Shown here in pieces: positions 1 through 6,862 of a stretch of 11,238 nucleotides of DNA. Every line of letters starts with the position of its first letter. The stretch's first letter is position 1. The stretch is from an uncultured Oscillospiraceae bacterium (lineage in GTDB: Bacteria > Bacillota > Clostridia > Oscillospirales > Acutalibacteraceae). Location: the NCBI GenBank assembly GCA_900549155.1, contig URNF01000059.1, positions 1 to 11,238 of the forward strand, read 5' to 3'. Below the pieces are notes generated by a model that was not told the DNA's origin, did no database searches, and saw only the letters and a program-made list of their open reading frames with translations. The position numbers and the translations under genes are program-made.

Positions 1-1
1 G

Positions 2-679
2 AAAACCGCCGCTGTCGGCATCACAAAGGGCGCGGGCATGGAGGATGTAACGGTCATCCTGCCGCGCAACGAGGTGGTTGCCGATCTGTGGATCGAGGTG
101 CCGGACGAGGCGGCGGTGGAAGCGCCGACGCCGTATGCACACGGCCCCGTTTTGTACTATGGCTCGTCCATCACCGAGGGCGGCTGTGCATGCAATGCAT
201 TCAATGCCTATAACATGCTCATCTCCCGCCATCTCAATCTCGATTTCTATAACTTCGGGTTCTCGAACAGCGCCAAGGGCGAGCTTGCCATGGCGGACTA
301 TATCAACACGATCCCCATGAAAGCGTTCATCATGGACTATGACCACAATGCGCCGAGCGCGGAGCATCTGTGGAACACGCACGAAGCGTTTTTCCGCCGC
401 ATCCGCGAAAAGCATCCGACGCTGCCGGTGCTGTTTCTCACGATGCCCGCTGCGGAATACTCCGAGGGCAAGAAAGCGCGCCGCGCCGCCGTGCGTGCGA
501 CCTATGACAACGCGGTTGCGGCAGGGGACAAAAACGTGTGGTTCATCGACGGCGAAACGCTGCTTGCGGGTGAGGACGCGTGGCTTTGCACCGTCGACAA
601 CACCCATCCGAACGATTTCGGCTTTCACCGCATGGCGGCGGTCATTGAGCCGGTTGTGCGGGAAATGCTGGGGGTCTGA
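2..679 (+). CDS. SGNH/GDSL-type hydrolase, 5' end cut by the window edge
   Basis: The frame is open to the left edge (12 codons before the first ATG at 38), so the true start and most of the N-terminal domain lie outside the window. Numbering from the Met at 38, the SGNH blocks are visible. They are GSSITEG with the likely nucleophile Ser44, GFSNSAKGE (block II Gly, about 74-82), DYDHNA with the oxyanion Asn104, and DNTHP with the Asp187/His190 pair. This is the pattern of the Lipase_GDSL_3-like group, whose members usually carry a beta-sandwich domain before the hydrolase. The family cleaves esters, often acetyl groups on sugars, but the substrate here is unknown. Two bases separate the stop from the deoC start, so the gene is probably the first visible member of the nucleoside operon. 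The family is secure; the role is not. Confidence 0.9.
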   Translation, partial: KTAAVGITKGAGMEDVTVILPRNEVVADLWIEVPDEAAVEAPTPYAHGPVLYYGSSITEGGCACNAFNAYNMLISRHLNLDFYNFGFSNSAKGELAMADYINTIPMKAFIMDYDHNAPSAEHLWNTHEAFFRRIREKHPTLPVLFLTMPAAEYSEGKKARRAAVRATYDNAVAAGDKNVWFIDGETLLAGEDAWLCTVDNTHPNDFGFHRMAAVIEPVVREMLGV

Positions 680-681
680 CG

Positions 682-1341
682 ATGGACGTGAGAGAAATTC
701 TGCGGCATGTGGATCACACGCTGCTTGCCCCGACGGCAACCGAGGCGGACATTCTGCGCACCTGCGACGAGGGGCTTTTTTATCACACCGCGTCGGTGTG
801 CATCCCGCCTGCCTTTGTGAAGGCGGCTGCCGACTATGTCGGCGACAGGCTGAAAATCTGCACCGTCATCGGCTTTCCGAACGGCTATGCCACCACGGCG
901 GCGAAATGCTTTGAAACGGCGGATGCGGTGAAAAACGGCGCGGCGGAGATCGACATGGTGATCCCGCTCGGTGCGGTCAAGGCGGGCGACTTCGACGCCG
1001 TGCTTGCCGACATCCGCGCGGTGCGCGCTGCCTGCGACGGGCAGGTGCTCAAGGTCATTGTCGAGACCTGCCTTTTGACAGAGGAAGAAAAGGTGCGGCT
1101 GTGCGACGTCGTTTCCGCGTCGGGTGCTGACTATATCAAGACCTCAACGGGCTTTGCGGGCGGCGGCGCGACGGCAGAGGACGTGGCGCTGTTTGCCGCC
1201 CATGTTGCCCCGCATCTGAAGATAAAGGCGGCGGGCGGGATCGCCTCGCTTGCCGATGCCGAGCGGTTTTTGGTGCTCGGGGCGGATCGCCTCGGCACAA
1301 GCCGCATTGTGAAATTGGTGAAAGAAGGGAATTTGCTGTGA
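682..1341 (+). CDS. deoC: deoxyribose-phosphate aldolase
   Basis: Cleaves 2-deoxy-D-ribose 5-phosphate to glyceraldehyde 3-phosphate and acetaldehyde, the last step of deoxynucleoside breakdown in the cytosol. The 219-residue protein has the normal length for the short bacterial class. It starts with the family signature DHTLL (11-15). The motif EIDMVI (89-94) carries the catalytic Asp91. KTSTGF (153-158) carries the Schiff-base Lys153, and IKAAGG (181-186) carries the second lysine, Lys182, matching Lys167 and Lys201 of the E. coli enzyme. The ATG at 682 follows a G-rich weak ribosome site overlapping the end of the SGNH gene, which suggests translational coupling. The stop overlaps the deoD GTG start by four bases. 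All expected active-site residues are present, so the call is firm. Confidence 0.97.
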   Translation: MDVREILRHVDHTLLAPTATEADILRTCDEGLFYHTASVCIPPAFVKAAADYVGDRLKICTVIGFPNGYATTAAKCFETADAVKNGAAEIDMVIPLGAVKAGDFDAVLADIRAVRAACDGQVLKVIVETCLLTEEEKVRLCDVVSASGADYIKTSTGFAGGGATAEDVALFAAHVAPHLKIKAAGGIASLADAERFLVLGADRLGTSRIVKLVKEGNLL

Positions 1342-2081
1342 GTCATCCTGCCTATCCCACGCCGCACATCGCGGCGACGCCTGCGGATTTTGCCGCGACG
1401 GTGCTCATGCCCGGCGACCCGCAACGGGCACAGTTCATTGCCGAGAATTACCTGACCGCGCCCCGCCTTGTCAACAATGTGCGCGGGGTGCAGGGCTATA
1501 CCGGCAGCTATAAGGGCGTGCCCGTCTCGGTCATGGCAAGCGGCATGGGGATGCCCTCGATGGGCATTTATGCCTATGAGCTGTTTCAATTTTTCGGGGT
1601 GGAAAACATTTTGCGCATCGGCTCGGCGGGGGCGCTGTCGGAAAAGCTGCGGGTGCGGGACATCGTGCTCGGCATGGGCGCCTGCACCAACTCCAACTTT
1701 GCCGCACAGTATCATCTGCCCGGCACGTTTGCGCCCATTTGCAGCTATGACCTGCTGCACGCCTGCACGGCAGCGGCAGAGCGGGAGAAAATTCCCGTTC
1801 ATGTCGGCAATCTTCTGTCCTCGGACACGTTCTATAACGACGACGCCGATCTGCCCGCAGGGCTTACCTCCAACAGGGCGTTTGCGAAAATGGGCGTTCT
1901 CGCGGTGGAGATGGAAGCGGCGGCACTGTATATGAATGCGGCGCGCTGCGGCAAAAATGCGCTGGCGATCTGCACCGTGTCCGATCACATCGTGACGGGT
2001 GAGACCACGACGGCAGAGGAACGCCGCGCCACCTTCCGCGACATGATGCGGCTGGCGTTGGAAACGGCGGCAGCGTTGTGA
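1338..2081 (+). CDS. deoD: purine-nucleoside phosphorylase, DeoD type
   Basis: Phosphorolyses purine (deoxy)nucleosides to the free base and (deoxy)ribose 1-phosphate. The protein is 247 residues, slightly longer than the usual 233-239 because of a few extra N-terminal residues before the conserved TPHI. Visible family motifs are LMPGDPQR (23-30, phosphate loop), NNVRG (46-50), RIGSAGA (93-99), VEMEAA (190-195, ribose-binding Met-Glu) and TVSDH (213-217). Asp216 of the last motif corresponds to the base-protonating Asp204 of E. coli DeoD. The start is GTG at 1338, inside the deoC stop (GTGA overlap), with AGAAGGGA about seven bases upstream. No in-frame start further down would keep the conserved N-terminus. 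Its product, ribose 1-phosphate or its deoxy form, is the substrate of the next gene. Confidence 0.96.
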   Translation: MSHPAYPTPHIAATPADFAATVLMPGDPQRAQFIAENYLTAPRLVNNVRGVQGYTGSYKGVPVSVMASGMGMPSMGIYAYELFQFFGVENILRIGSAGALSEKLRVRDIVLGMGACTNSNFAAQYHLPGTFAPICSYDLLHACTAAAEREKIPVHVGNLLSSDTFYNDDADLPAGLTSNRAFAKMGVLAVEMEAAALYMNAARCGKNALAICTVSDHIVTGETTTAEERRATFRDMMRLALETAAAL

Positions 2082-2083
2082 GA

Positions 2084-2088
2084 AAGGA
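2084..2088 (+). promoter_or_regulatory. ribosome binding site that sets the deoB start
   Basis: AAGGA lies nine bases before the ATG at 2098 but only three bases before the in-frame GTG at 2092. The spacing favours the ATG, which also gives the family-typical N-terminus MKRVFLIVLD. Confidence 0.75.
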
Positions 2089-2097
2089 CGGGTGCAC

Positions 2098-3261
2098 ATG
2101 AAACGTGTTTTTCTGATCGTTCTTGACTCCTGCGGGGCGGGAGAAATGCCGGATGCGGCGGCGTTCGGCGACCATGACTGCAACACCCTTTTGCGCATTT
2201 CAAAATCGGAAAAATTTTCCGCCGTCAATATGTGCAAGCTGGGGCTCGGCAACATCGACGGGCTTTCCTTTCTCGGAAAAGAACCGCAGCCGACGGCGGC
2301 TTTCGCCCGCATGGCGGAGCGCTCCCGCGGCAAGGACACCACGATCGGACATTGGGAGATCGCGGGGGTCGTTTCCGCAGAGCCGCTGCCGACCTACCCG
2401 AACGGCTTCCCGCCCGCGGTGATCGACGCCTTTCGGCAGGCGACGGGGAGAGGGGTTTTGTGCAACCGCCCCTATTCCGGCACAGAGGTCATCAAAGACT
2501 TCGGCGAGCAGCACGTGAAAACGGGCGATCTCATCGTCTATACCTCGGCGGACAGCGTGTTTCAGATCGCGGCGCACGAGGATGTCGTGCCGCTTGAAAC
2601 GCTGTATGCCTATTGTGAGGCGGCGCGGAAAATCCTTTGCGGCAAGCACGCGGTCGGTCGGGTGATCGCCCGTCCGTTTGCGGGCAGCGCTCCCGATTTT
2701 TACCGCACGAAAAACCGCCGCGACTTCTCCCTTGCCCCGCCGAAAGAGACGATGCTCGACGCGATCGAAAGGTCGGGCGGGGACGTCATTGCCGTCGGAA
2801 AAATTTCCGACATTTTCGCCGGTCGCGGCGTGACACAGGCGGTGCACGCGCACGATAACACCGAGGGCATGGCGGCGGCGCTGACCCTGGCGGACGAGGA
2901 TTTCTTTGGACTTTGCTTCATCAATCTTGTCGATTTCGACATGCTCTATGGACATCGGCAGGACGTCGACGGCTATGCGGCGGCGTTTGCGGCGTTTGAC
3001 CGCTTTTTGCCGCAGTTCCTCAAAAAGATGCGAAAAGAGGACATCCTGCTCATCACCGCCGACCACGGCTGCGATCCCGGCGACGACAGCACCGATCACA
3101 CGAGGGAATACACGCCGCTTTTGCTGTGCGGCGCACCCATACAGCCGACAAACCTCGGCACACGGAGCACCTTTGCCGACATCGCGGCGACGGTCACGGA
3201 CTATCTCGGCGTGCCCTTTGCGGGCGCGGGCGAGAGCCTTCTGCCGCAGATTTTGAGGTGA
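2098..3261 (+). CDS. deoB: phosphopentomutase
   Basis: Interconverts (deoxy)ribose 1-phosphate and 5-phosphate, linking the phosphorylases of this operon to DeoC. It is a Mn-dependent member of the alkaline phosphatase superfamily. From the ATG at 2098 the protein has 387 residues, close to the usual 390-400. Metal and active-site motifs are all seen: VLDSCGAGE (8-16, Asp10), GKDTTIGHWE (78-87, with Thr81 matching the phosphorylated Thr85 of the Bacillus cereus enzyme), NLVDFDMLYGH (276-286), ITADHG (319-324) and TDHTREY (332-338). The cap-domain segment TSADSVFQIAAHE (149-161) is also typical. An in-frame GTG six bases upstream is less well placed relative to the ribosome site. Three bases separate its stop from cdd. 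Confidence 0.97.
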   Translation: MKRVFLIVLDSCGAGEMPDAAAFGDHDCNTLLRISKSEKFSAVNMCKLGLGNIDGLSFLGKEPQPTAAFARMAERSRGKDTTIGHWEIAGVVSAEPLPTYPNGFPPAVIDAFRQATGRGVLCNRPYSGTEVIKDFGEQHVKTGDLIVYTSADSVFQIAAHEDVVPLETLYAYCEAARKILCGKHAVGRVIARPFAGSAPDFYRTKNRRDFSLAPPKETMLDAIERSGGDVIAVGKISDIFAGRGVTQAVHAHDNTEGMAAALTLADEDFFGLCFINLVDFDMLYGHRQDVDGYAAAFAAFDRFLPQFLKKMRKEDILLITADHGCDPGDDSTDHTREYTPLLLCGAPIQPTNLGTRSTFADIAATVTDYLGVPFAGAGESLLPQILR

Positions 3262-3264
3262 ACT

Positions 3265-3660
3265 ATGAACGAAAAAGCATTGTGCAGGGCGGCGCTTGCC
3301 GCAATGGCATATGCCTATGCGCCCTATTCGGGCTATACCGTCGGGGCGGCGCTTTTGACGGCGGACGGGCGCGTGTTTTCCGGCTGCAACATTGAAAATG
3401 CCGCGTTCACGCCCACCGTTTGTGCGGAACGCACCGCCCTTTTCAAGGCGGTGAGCGAGGGCGTGCGCGACTTTGCGATGCTCGCGGTGGCAGGCGGCAA
3501 GGGCGGCGCAGTGACGGGCGTTTTTCCGCCCTGCGGCGTGTGCCGTCAGGCACTGTCGGAATTCTGCAAGCTGGAAATGCCGGTGCTGCTGGTGAGCGGC
3601 GCGGACTGCTATGAAAAAACGACGCTCGGCGCGCTGCTGCCGCTGGCGTTTTCTTTGTGA
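3265..3660 (+). CDS. cdd: cytidine deaminase
   Basis: Deaminates cytidine and deoxycytidine to uridine and deoxyuridine, which the following phosphorylase can then use. The 131-residue length fits the short homotetrameric zinc class. The zinc ligands are Cys53 in TVCAERTA and Cys90/Cys93 in PPCGVCRQ. Glu55 of CAE is the proton shuttle, and NIEN (42-45) binds the ribose. The use of Cys rather than His at position 53 marks the tetrameric rather than the dimeric E. coli-type enzyme. GAGG at 3255-3258 is six bases before the ATG and lies in the deoB 3' end. The gene sits three bases after deoB and ten bases before the pdp start, so it is part of the same transcript. Confidence 0.97.
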   Translation: MNEKALCRAALAAMAYAYAPYSGYTVGAALLTADGRVFSGCNIENAAFTPTVCAERTALFKAVSEGVRDFAMLAVAGGKGGAVTGVFPPCGVCRQALSEFCKLEMPVLLVSGADCYEKTTLGALLPLAFSL

Positions 3661-3664
3661 GGTG
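3658..3664 (+). promoter_or_regulatory. ribosome binding site that sets the pdp start
   Basis: TGAGGTG, made from the cdd stop codon and the bases after it, lies six bases before ATG 3671. This supports starting pdp at 3671 rather than at the upstream in-frame ATG at 3611, which lies inside cdd and would add 20 residues unlike the family. Confidence 0.75.
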
Positions 3665-3670
3665 TCGGAT

Positions 3671-4972
3671 ATGCGCATGTATGATATTTTGCACAAAAAG
3701 CGGGACGGACTGCCGCTCTCCGACGAGGAGATCGCGTGGTTCGTCGCGGGCTATACGGCGGGGGACATCCCCGACTATCAGGCGTCGGCACTTTTGATGG
3801 CGATCTTTTTGCGCGGCATGACGGAAGCCGAGACCGCCGCGCTCACGATGGCAATGGCGCGCTCGGGCGACACGGTGGATCTGTCCGCGTTCGGCGACCG
3901 CTCGGTGGACAAGCACAGCACGGGCGGTGTCGGCGACAAAACAACGCTCATCGTCGCGCCCATCGTCGCGGCATGCGGCGGCAAGGTCACGAAGATGTCC
4001 GGCAGAGGGCTCGGACACACGGGCGGCACGGTGGACAAGCTCGAAGCTATCCCCGGCTATATGACGACGCTCGCGCCCGCTGCGTTTCTGCGGCAGGTGC
4101 AGGAAGTGGGCGTTGCCGTCATCGGGCAGTCGGGCAACCTGGCGCCCGCGGACAAAAAGCTGTATGCTCTGCGGGATGTGACCGCGACGGTGGACAGCAT
4201 TCCGCTCATCACTGCCAGCATCATGAGCAAAAAGCTGGCGGCAGGCTCGAAAAACATCGTTCTCGATGTCAAGGTCGGCAGCGGCGCGTTCATGAAAACG
4301 CCTGCGGATGCAAGGGAACTTGCCGCCGAAATGGTGAAGATCGGCAAAGCCTGCGGCAGGAACACCGCCGCGCTCATCACCGACATGGACACGCCGCTCG
4401 GCAATGCCGTCGGCAACATTCTTGAGGTGAAGGAAGCGATCGCCGTTTTGCGCGGGGAGTGCGACGGCGCGCTGCGCGAGGTGTGCGAGGCGCTGGCGAC
4501 CGAGATGCTGGTGCTGTTTTCCGGCATGACGCCCGCAGATGCGAAAAAGCGGGTGAAGGAAACGGTGGACAGCGGTGCGGCTTTTGCCAAGCTGCGCGAA
4601 TGGATCAAGGCGCAGGGCGGCGACGTGCGCTGCATCGACGATCCCGCGCGATTTGCCTGTGCCCCCTACAGCATGGCGGTCAAGTGCACCGCCGACGGCT
4701 TTGTCACCGCCATGAATGCCGAGGAGATCGGCGCGGTCGCGTCGGTGCTCGGCGCGGGCAGAGCGGTCAAGACCGACACGATCGACCCGACGGCGGGCAT
4801 TCTGCTTGTCAAAAAGACGGGCGACCGCGTGACGGTGGGCGATACGCTGTGCACCCTGTACACAAGCAAGCGGGAAGCGCTCGCGCCCGCTGCGGCGCGG
4901 TATGCGGCGGCGATTGCCGTCGGCGATGCCCCGCCGGAGACAAAACCGCTCATTTATGATATTGTGCGATGA
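3671..4972 (+). CDS. pdp: pyrimidine-nucleoside phosphorylase
   Basis: Phosphorolyses uridine, deoxyuridine and thymidine to base and (deoxy)ribose 1-phosphate. From ATG 3671 the protein has 433 residues, the usual length of Gram-positive PyNP enzymes, and begins MRMYDILHKKRDG as they do. Domain order is an N-terminal helical part, the glycosyltransferase family 3 alpha/beta domain, and a C-terminal PYNP_C domain (about 345-433). The phosphate loop KHSTGGVGD spans 81-89. MSGRGLGHTGGT (109-120) is the family signature. YALRDVT (165-171) and SIMSKK (183-188) carry the pyrimidine-binding Arg168, Ser183 and Lys187. The Firmicute-like sequence favours a broad-specificity PyNP over a strict thymidine phosphorylase (DeoA), but specificity cannot be proved from sequence alone. 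It is the last gene of the operon, and a hairpin follows directly. Confidence 0.95.
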   Translation: MRMYDILHKKRDGLPLSDEEIAWFVAGYTAGDIPDYQASALLMAIFLRGMTEAETAALTMAMARSGDTVDLSAFGDRSVDKHSTGGVGDKTTLIVAPIVAACGGKVTKMSGRGLGHTGGTVDKLEAIPGYMTTLAPAAFLRQVQEVGVAVIGQSGNLAPADKKLYALRDVTATVDSIPLITASIMSKKLAAGSKNIVLDVKVGSGAFMKTPADARELAAEMVKIGKACGRNTAALITDMDTPLGNAVGNILEVKEAIAVLRGECDGALREVCEALATEMLVLFSGMTPADAKKRVKETVDSGAAFAKLREWIKAQGGDVRCIDDPARFACAPYSMAVKCTADGFVTAMNAEEIGAVASVLGAGRAVKTDTIDPTAGILLVKKTGDRVTVGDTLCTLYTSKREALAPAAARYAAAIAVGDAPPETKPLIYDIVR

Positions 4973-4973
4973 A

Positions 4974-5001
4974 GAAAATGCCGTCTGCGGACGGCATTTT
5001 C
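4974..5001 (+). terminator. hairpin terminator after the nucleoside operon
   Basis: A perfect 12-base stem, GAAAATGCCGTC and GACGGCATTTTC, closes a four-base TGCG loop and starts one base after the pdp stop. The only T run (four) is inside the 3' arm, and the DNA after it is not T-rich. It may therefore be a modest terminator or an RNA-stabilising 3' hairpin. The A and T runs make it roughly symmetrical, so it could act on both strands. Confidence 0.75.
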
Positions 5002-5036
5002 AGTAGGATATGTCAAATTTACGATAGGAAAAGGTA

Positions 5037-5065
5037 TTGAAACATCTTACTTGTGCTGGTATACT
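5037..5065 (+). promoter_or_regulatory. sigma-A type promoter of the GH2 gene
   Basis: TTGAAA (5037-5042), a 17-base spacer and TATACT (5060-5065), with an extended -10 TG at 5057-5058. The predicted start site near 5072 falls at the beginning of the ribosome site AAGGAGG (5073-5079), giving a leader of only about 15 bases. The rest of the 4973-5086 gap holds only the preceding hairpin and AT-rich DNA. Confidence 0.85.
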
Positions 5066-5086
5066 GTACGCTAAGGAGGCGACGAA

Positions 5087-6799
5087 ATGTATAGAAAAGA
5101 ACATCCGAAGCCGCAGTTTTGCCGCAAGAATTGGCAAAATCTGAACGGCGAGTGGGAATTTGAGTTTGATCACGCCGACAGCGGCAGAGAGCACGAGCTT
5201 TTTTCGCCGACGGCGGCGTTTGAACGGGTTATCAATGTGCCGTTTTGTCCGCAGAGCAAGCTGTCGGGCATCGGGGAGACCGATTTCCTGCGTGCCGTGT
5301 GGTATCGGCGGCACTTCACGCTGGATGAAAAGACGGCGGCGAACAGAGTGGTGCTGCACTTCGGTGCGGTGGACTACGAGGCGTATATCTATGTGAACGG
5401 GGCGCTGTGCGGCACGCACAGGGGCGGCTATGTTTCCTTTGCCGTGGACATCACGAAGGCGGTGCACGCAGGCGACAACGTCGTGACCGTGCTGGCGCGC
5501 GACGACGAGCGGGATCGGCGCATCCCGAGCGGCAAGCAAAGCAAGGAGCTGCGTTCCTACGGCTGCTTTTATACCCGCACCATCGGCATCTGGCAGACGG
5601 TGTGGCTGGAGTTCACGCCGCACACCTATATTGCGGACTTCACGCTGCTGCCGGACGTGACGGCGGGGGCGCTGACGGTGCAGGCAACGCTTGTCGGCTG
5701 TGCCGATCTGACGCTCAAGGCGGTGTTTGCGGGCAAGACGATGGGCGAGATCACGCTGCCGTCGGCTTCGGACACCGTTACATTTACGCTGCCGCTTGCG
5801 GAAAAGCACCTGTGGGAGATCGGGAAAGGCGGGCTGTATGACCTTTCGTTCGGCTTCGGCGACGACGCGGTCGAGAGCTATTTCGGTCTGCGCAGCATCG
5901 CTTACCGCGACCGCGCATTTTTCTTAAACGGCAAACCGGTGTTTCAGCGGCTTGTGCTGGATCAGGGATTCTATCCCGACGGCATCTATACCGCGCCGGA
6001 CGACGCCGAGCTGATTGCGGACATCGACCGTTCCGTGGCGATGGGCTTCAACGGCGCACGTCTGCACGAAAAGATCTTCGAGGAGCGCTTCCTGTACCAT
6101 TGCGACCGCAAGGGCTACATCGTGTGGGGCGAGTTCCCCGACTGGGGTCTTGACCCGTCGAACCGGGATGTGCTGTATAACACGCTGCCCGAATGGATCG
6201 AGGAGGTGCGGCGCGACCGCAATCATCCCGCCATCGTCGGCTGGTGTCCCTTCAACGAAACATGGGATCACGCGGGCAGACAGCGGGACGGCTCGCTGCA
6301 GGAGCTGACCTATGAGGTCACTAAGGCGATCGACCCAACCCGTCCGTGCCTGGATGTCAGCGGCAACTATCATGCGGGCAAGTCCGACATCTATGATGTC
6401 CACTGCTATGACCAGGATCCGAAGAGCTTTGCCGCGCGGTATGCCACCCTGCCGCAAAGCGTGGATGATACCTGCGGCAATCACCGTCAGCAGTATGACG
6501 GCGAAAGACCGTTCTTTGTCAGCGAATACGGCGGCATCCGCTGGAGCAACGACAGAAACGGCTGGGGCTACGGCGACGCGCCGAAGACCGAGGAGGAATT
6601 TTTGGAGCGGCTCAAAGGGCTCACCGACGCCCTGCTGGAAAATCCGTATATTTTCGGTTTCTGCTATACCCAGCTGACCGACGTGGAGCAGGAGCAAAAC
6701 GGTCTGTATACCTATGACCGCACGCCGAAATTCCCGCCGGAGCAAATTGCGGCAATTTTCTCCGCCCCCGCCGTGATCGAGGGCAAAAATCGGGATTGA
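5087..6799 (+). CDS. glycoside hydrolase family 2 enzyme, cytosolic
   Basis: A retaining exo-acting beta-glycosidase of the family that includes beta-galactosidases, beta-glucuronidases and beta-mannosidases. The 570 residues show the usual order. A sugar-binding jelly-roll domain (about 10-180, with WYRRHF and NGALCGTHRGGY) is followed by an immunoglobulin-like domain (about 181-272) and a TIM barrel (about 273-560). The acid/base is Glu391 in WCPFNETWD, and the likely nucleophile is Glu480 in FFVSEYGG. The protein ends at the barrel without the extra C-terminal domains of LacZ. There is no signal peptide (MYRKEHPK), so it should act on imported oligosaccharides. AAGGAGG lies seven bases before the ATG. 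It is transcribed alone, from its own promoter to the hairpin at 6821. Substrate specificity is not readable. Confidence 0.93.
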   Translation: MYRKEHPKPQFCRKNWQNLNGEWEFEFDHADSGREHELFSPTAAFERVINVPFCPQSKLSGIGETDFLRAVWYRRHFTLDEKTAANRVVLHFGAVDYEAYIYVNGALCGTHRGGYVSFAVDITKAVHAGDNVVTVLARDDERDRRIPSGKQSKELRSYGCFYTRTIGIWQTVWLEFTPHTYIADFTLLPDVTAGALTVQATLVGCADLTLKAVFAGKTMGEITLPSASDTVTFTLPLAEKHLWEIGKGGLYDLSFGFGDDAVESYFGLRSIAYRDRAFFLNGKPVFQRLVLDQGFYPDGIYTAPDDAELIADIDRSVAMGFNGARLHEKIFEERFLYHCDRKGYIVWGEFPDWGLDPSNRDVLYNTLPEWIEEVRRDRNHPAIVGWCPFNETWDHAGRQRDGSLQELTYEVTKAIDPTRPCLDVSGNYHAGKSDIYDVHCYDQDPKSFAARYATLPQSVDDTCGNHRQQYDGERPFFVSEYGGIRWSNDRNGWGYGDAPKTEEEFLERLKGLTDALLENPYIFGFCYTQLTDVEQEQNGLYTYDRTPKFPPEQIAAIFSAPAVIEGKNRD

Positions 6800-6824
6800 A
6801 AAACTGCATACAGTGTGCTACACT
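6796..6824 (+). promoter_or_regulatory. sigma-A type promoter of the metallophosphoesterase-regulator operon
   Basis: TTGAAA (6796-6801) overlaps the GH2 stop codon. After a 17-base spacer comes TACACT (6819-6824), with an extended -10 TG at 6816-6817. The predicted start near 6831 lies inside the terminator hairpin of the upstream gene. The spacing is identical to that of the GH2 promoter. Confidence 0.75.
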
Positions 6825-6862
6825 CCCCTTATGATACTCTATCATAAGGGGAGTGCTTTTTT
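6821..6862 (+). terminator. intrinsic terminator of the GH2 gene, abutting the next start codon
   Basis: A perfect 16-base stem (6821-6836 with 6840-6855) with a three-base CTC loop is followed by C and six Ts (6857-6862). The ATG of the next gene begins at 6863, directly after the T run. The left arm overlaps the -10 box of the next promoter, and the right arm holds that gene's ribosome site. A second role as a repressor operator is possible given the 35-base dyad. Confidence 0.88.
6846..6853 (+). promoter_or_regulatory. ribosome binding site buried in the terminator stem
   Basis: AAGGGGAG is the only Shine-Dalgarno-like run before ATG 6863 and lies nine bases from it. It is fully paired in the long stem of a transcript coming from the GH2 gene. 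In an RNA starting near 6831 the pairing partner (6821-6830) is absent, and the site would be free. Confidence 0.75.

Noticed and set aside
1815..1828. Another TGTCC/GGACA palindrome (spacer two bases) inside deoD
   Set aside because: The spacing differs from the repeats near the regulator, and it lies in conserved coding sequence far from any promoter.
2092..2097. GTG start for deoB
   Set aside because: Only three bases separate it from the ribosome site, while ATG 2098 is correctly spaced and matches the family start.
3611..3670. Upstream in-frame ATG giving pdp 20 extra residues
   Set aside because: The extension lies inside cdd and is basic and unlike the family. The ATG at 3671 has a ribosome site and gives the typical 433-residue protein.
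2200..3696. 498-codon open frame on the - strand across deoB and cdd
   Set aside because: It is antisense to two well-conserved enzymes and its translation is rich in Arg, His and Ala with no recognisable domain, as expected from high-GC codon use. The same applies to the long - strand frames at 1131-2342, 5924-6745, 6998-7765, 8113-8871, 9007-9789 and 9717-10916.
6796..6812. Possible catabolite (CcpA) cre site at the phosphoesterase promoter
   Set aside because: The TTGAAA run looks like the start of a cre box, but the central CG and the right half do not match.
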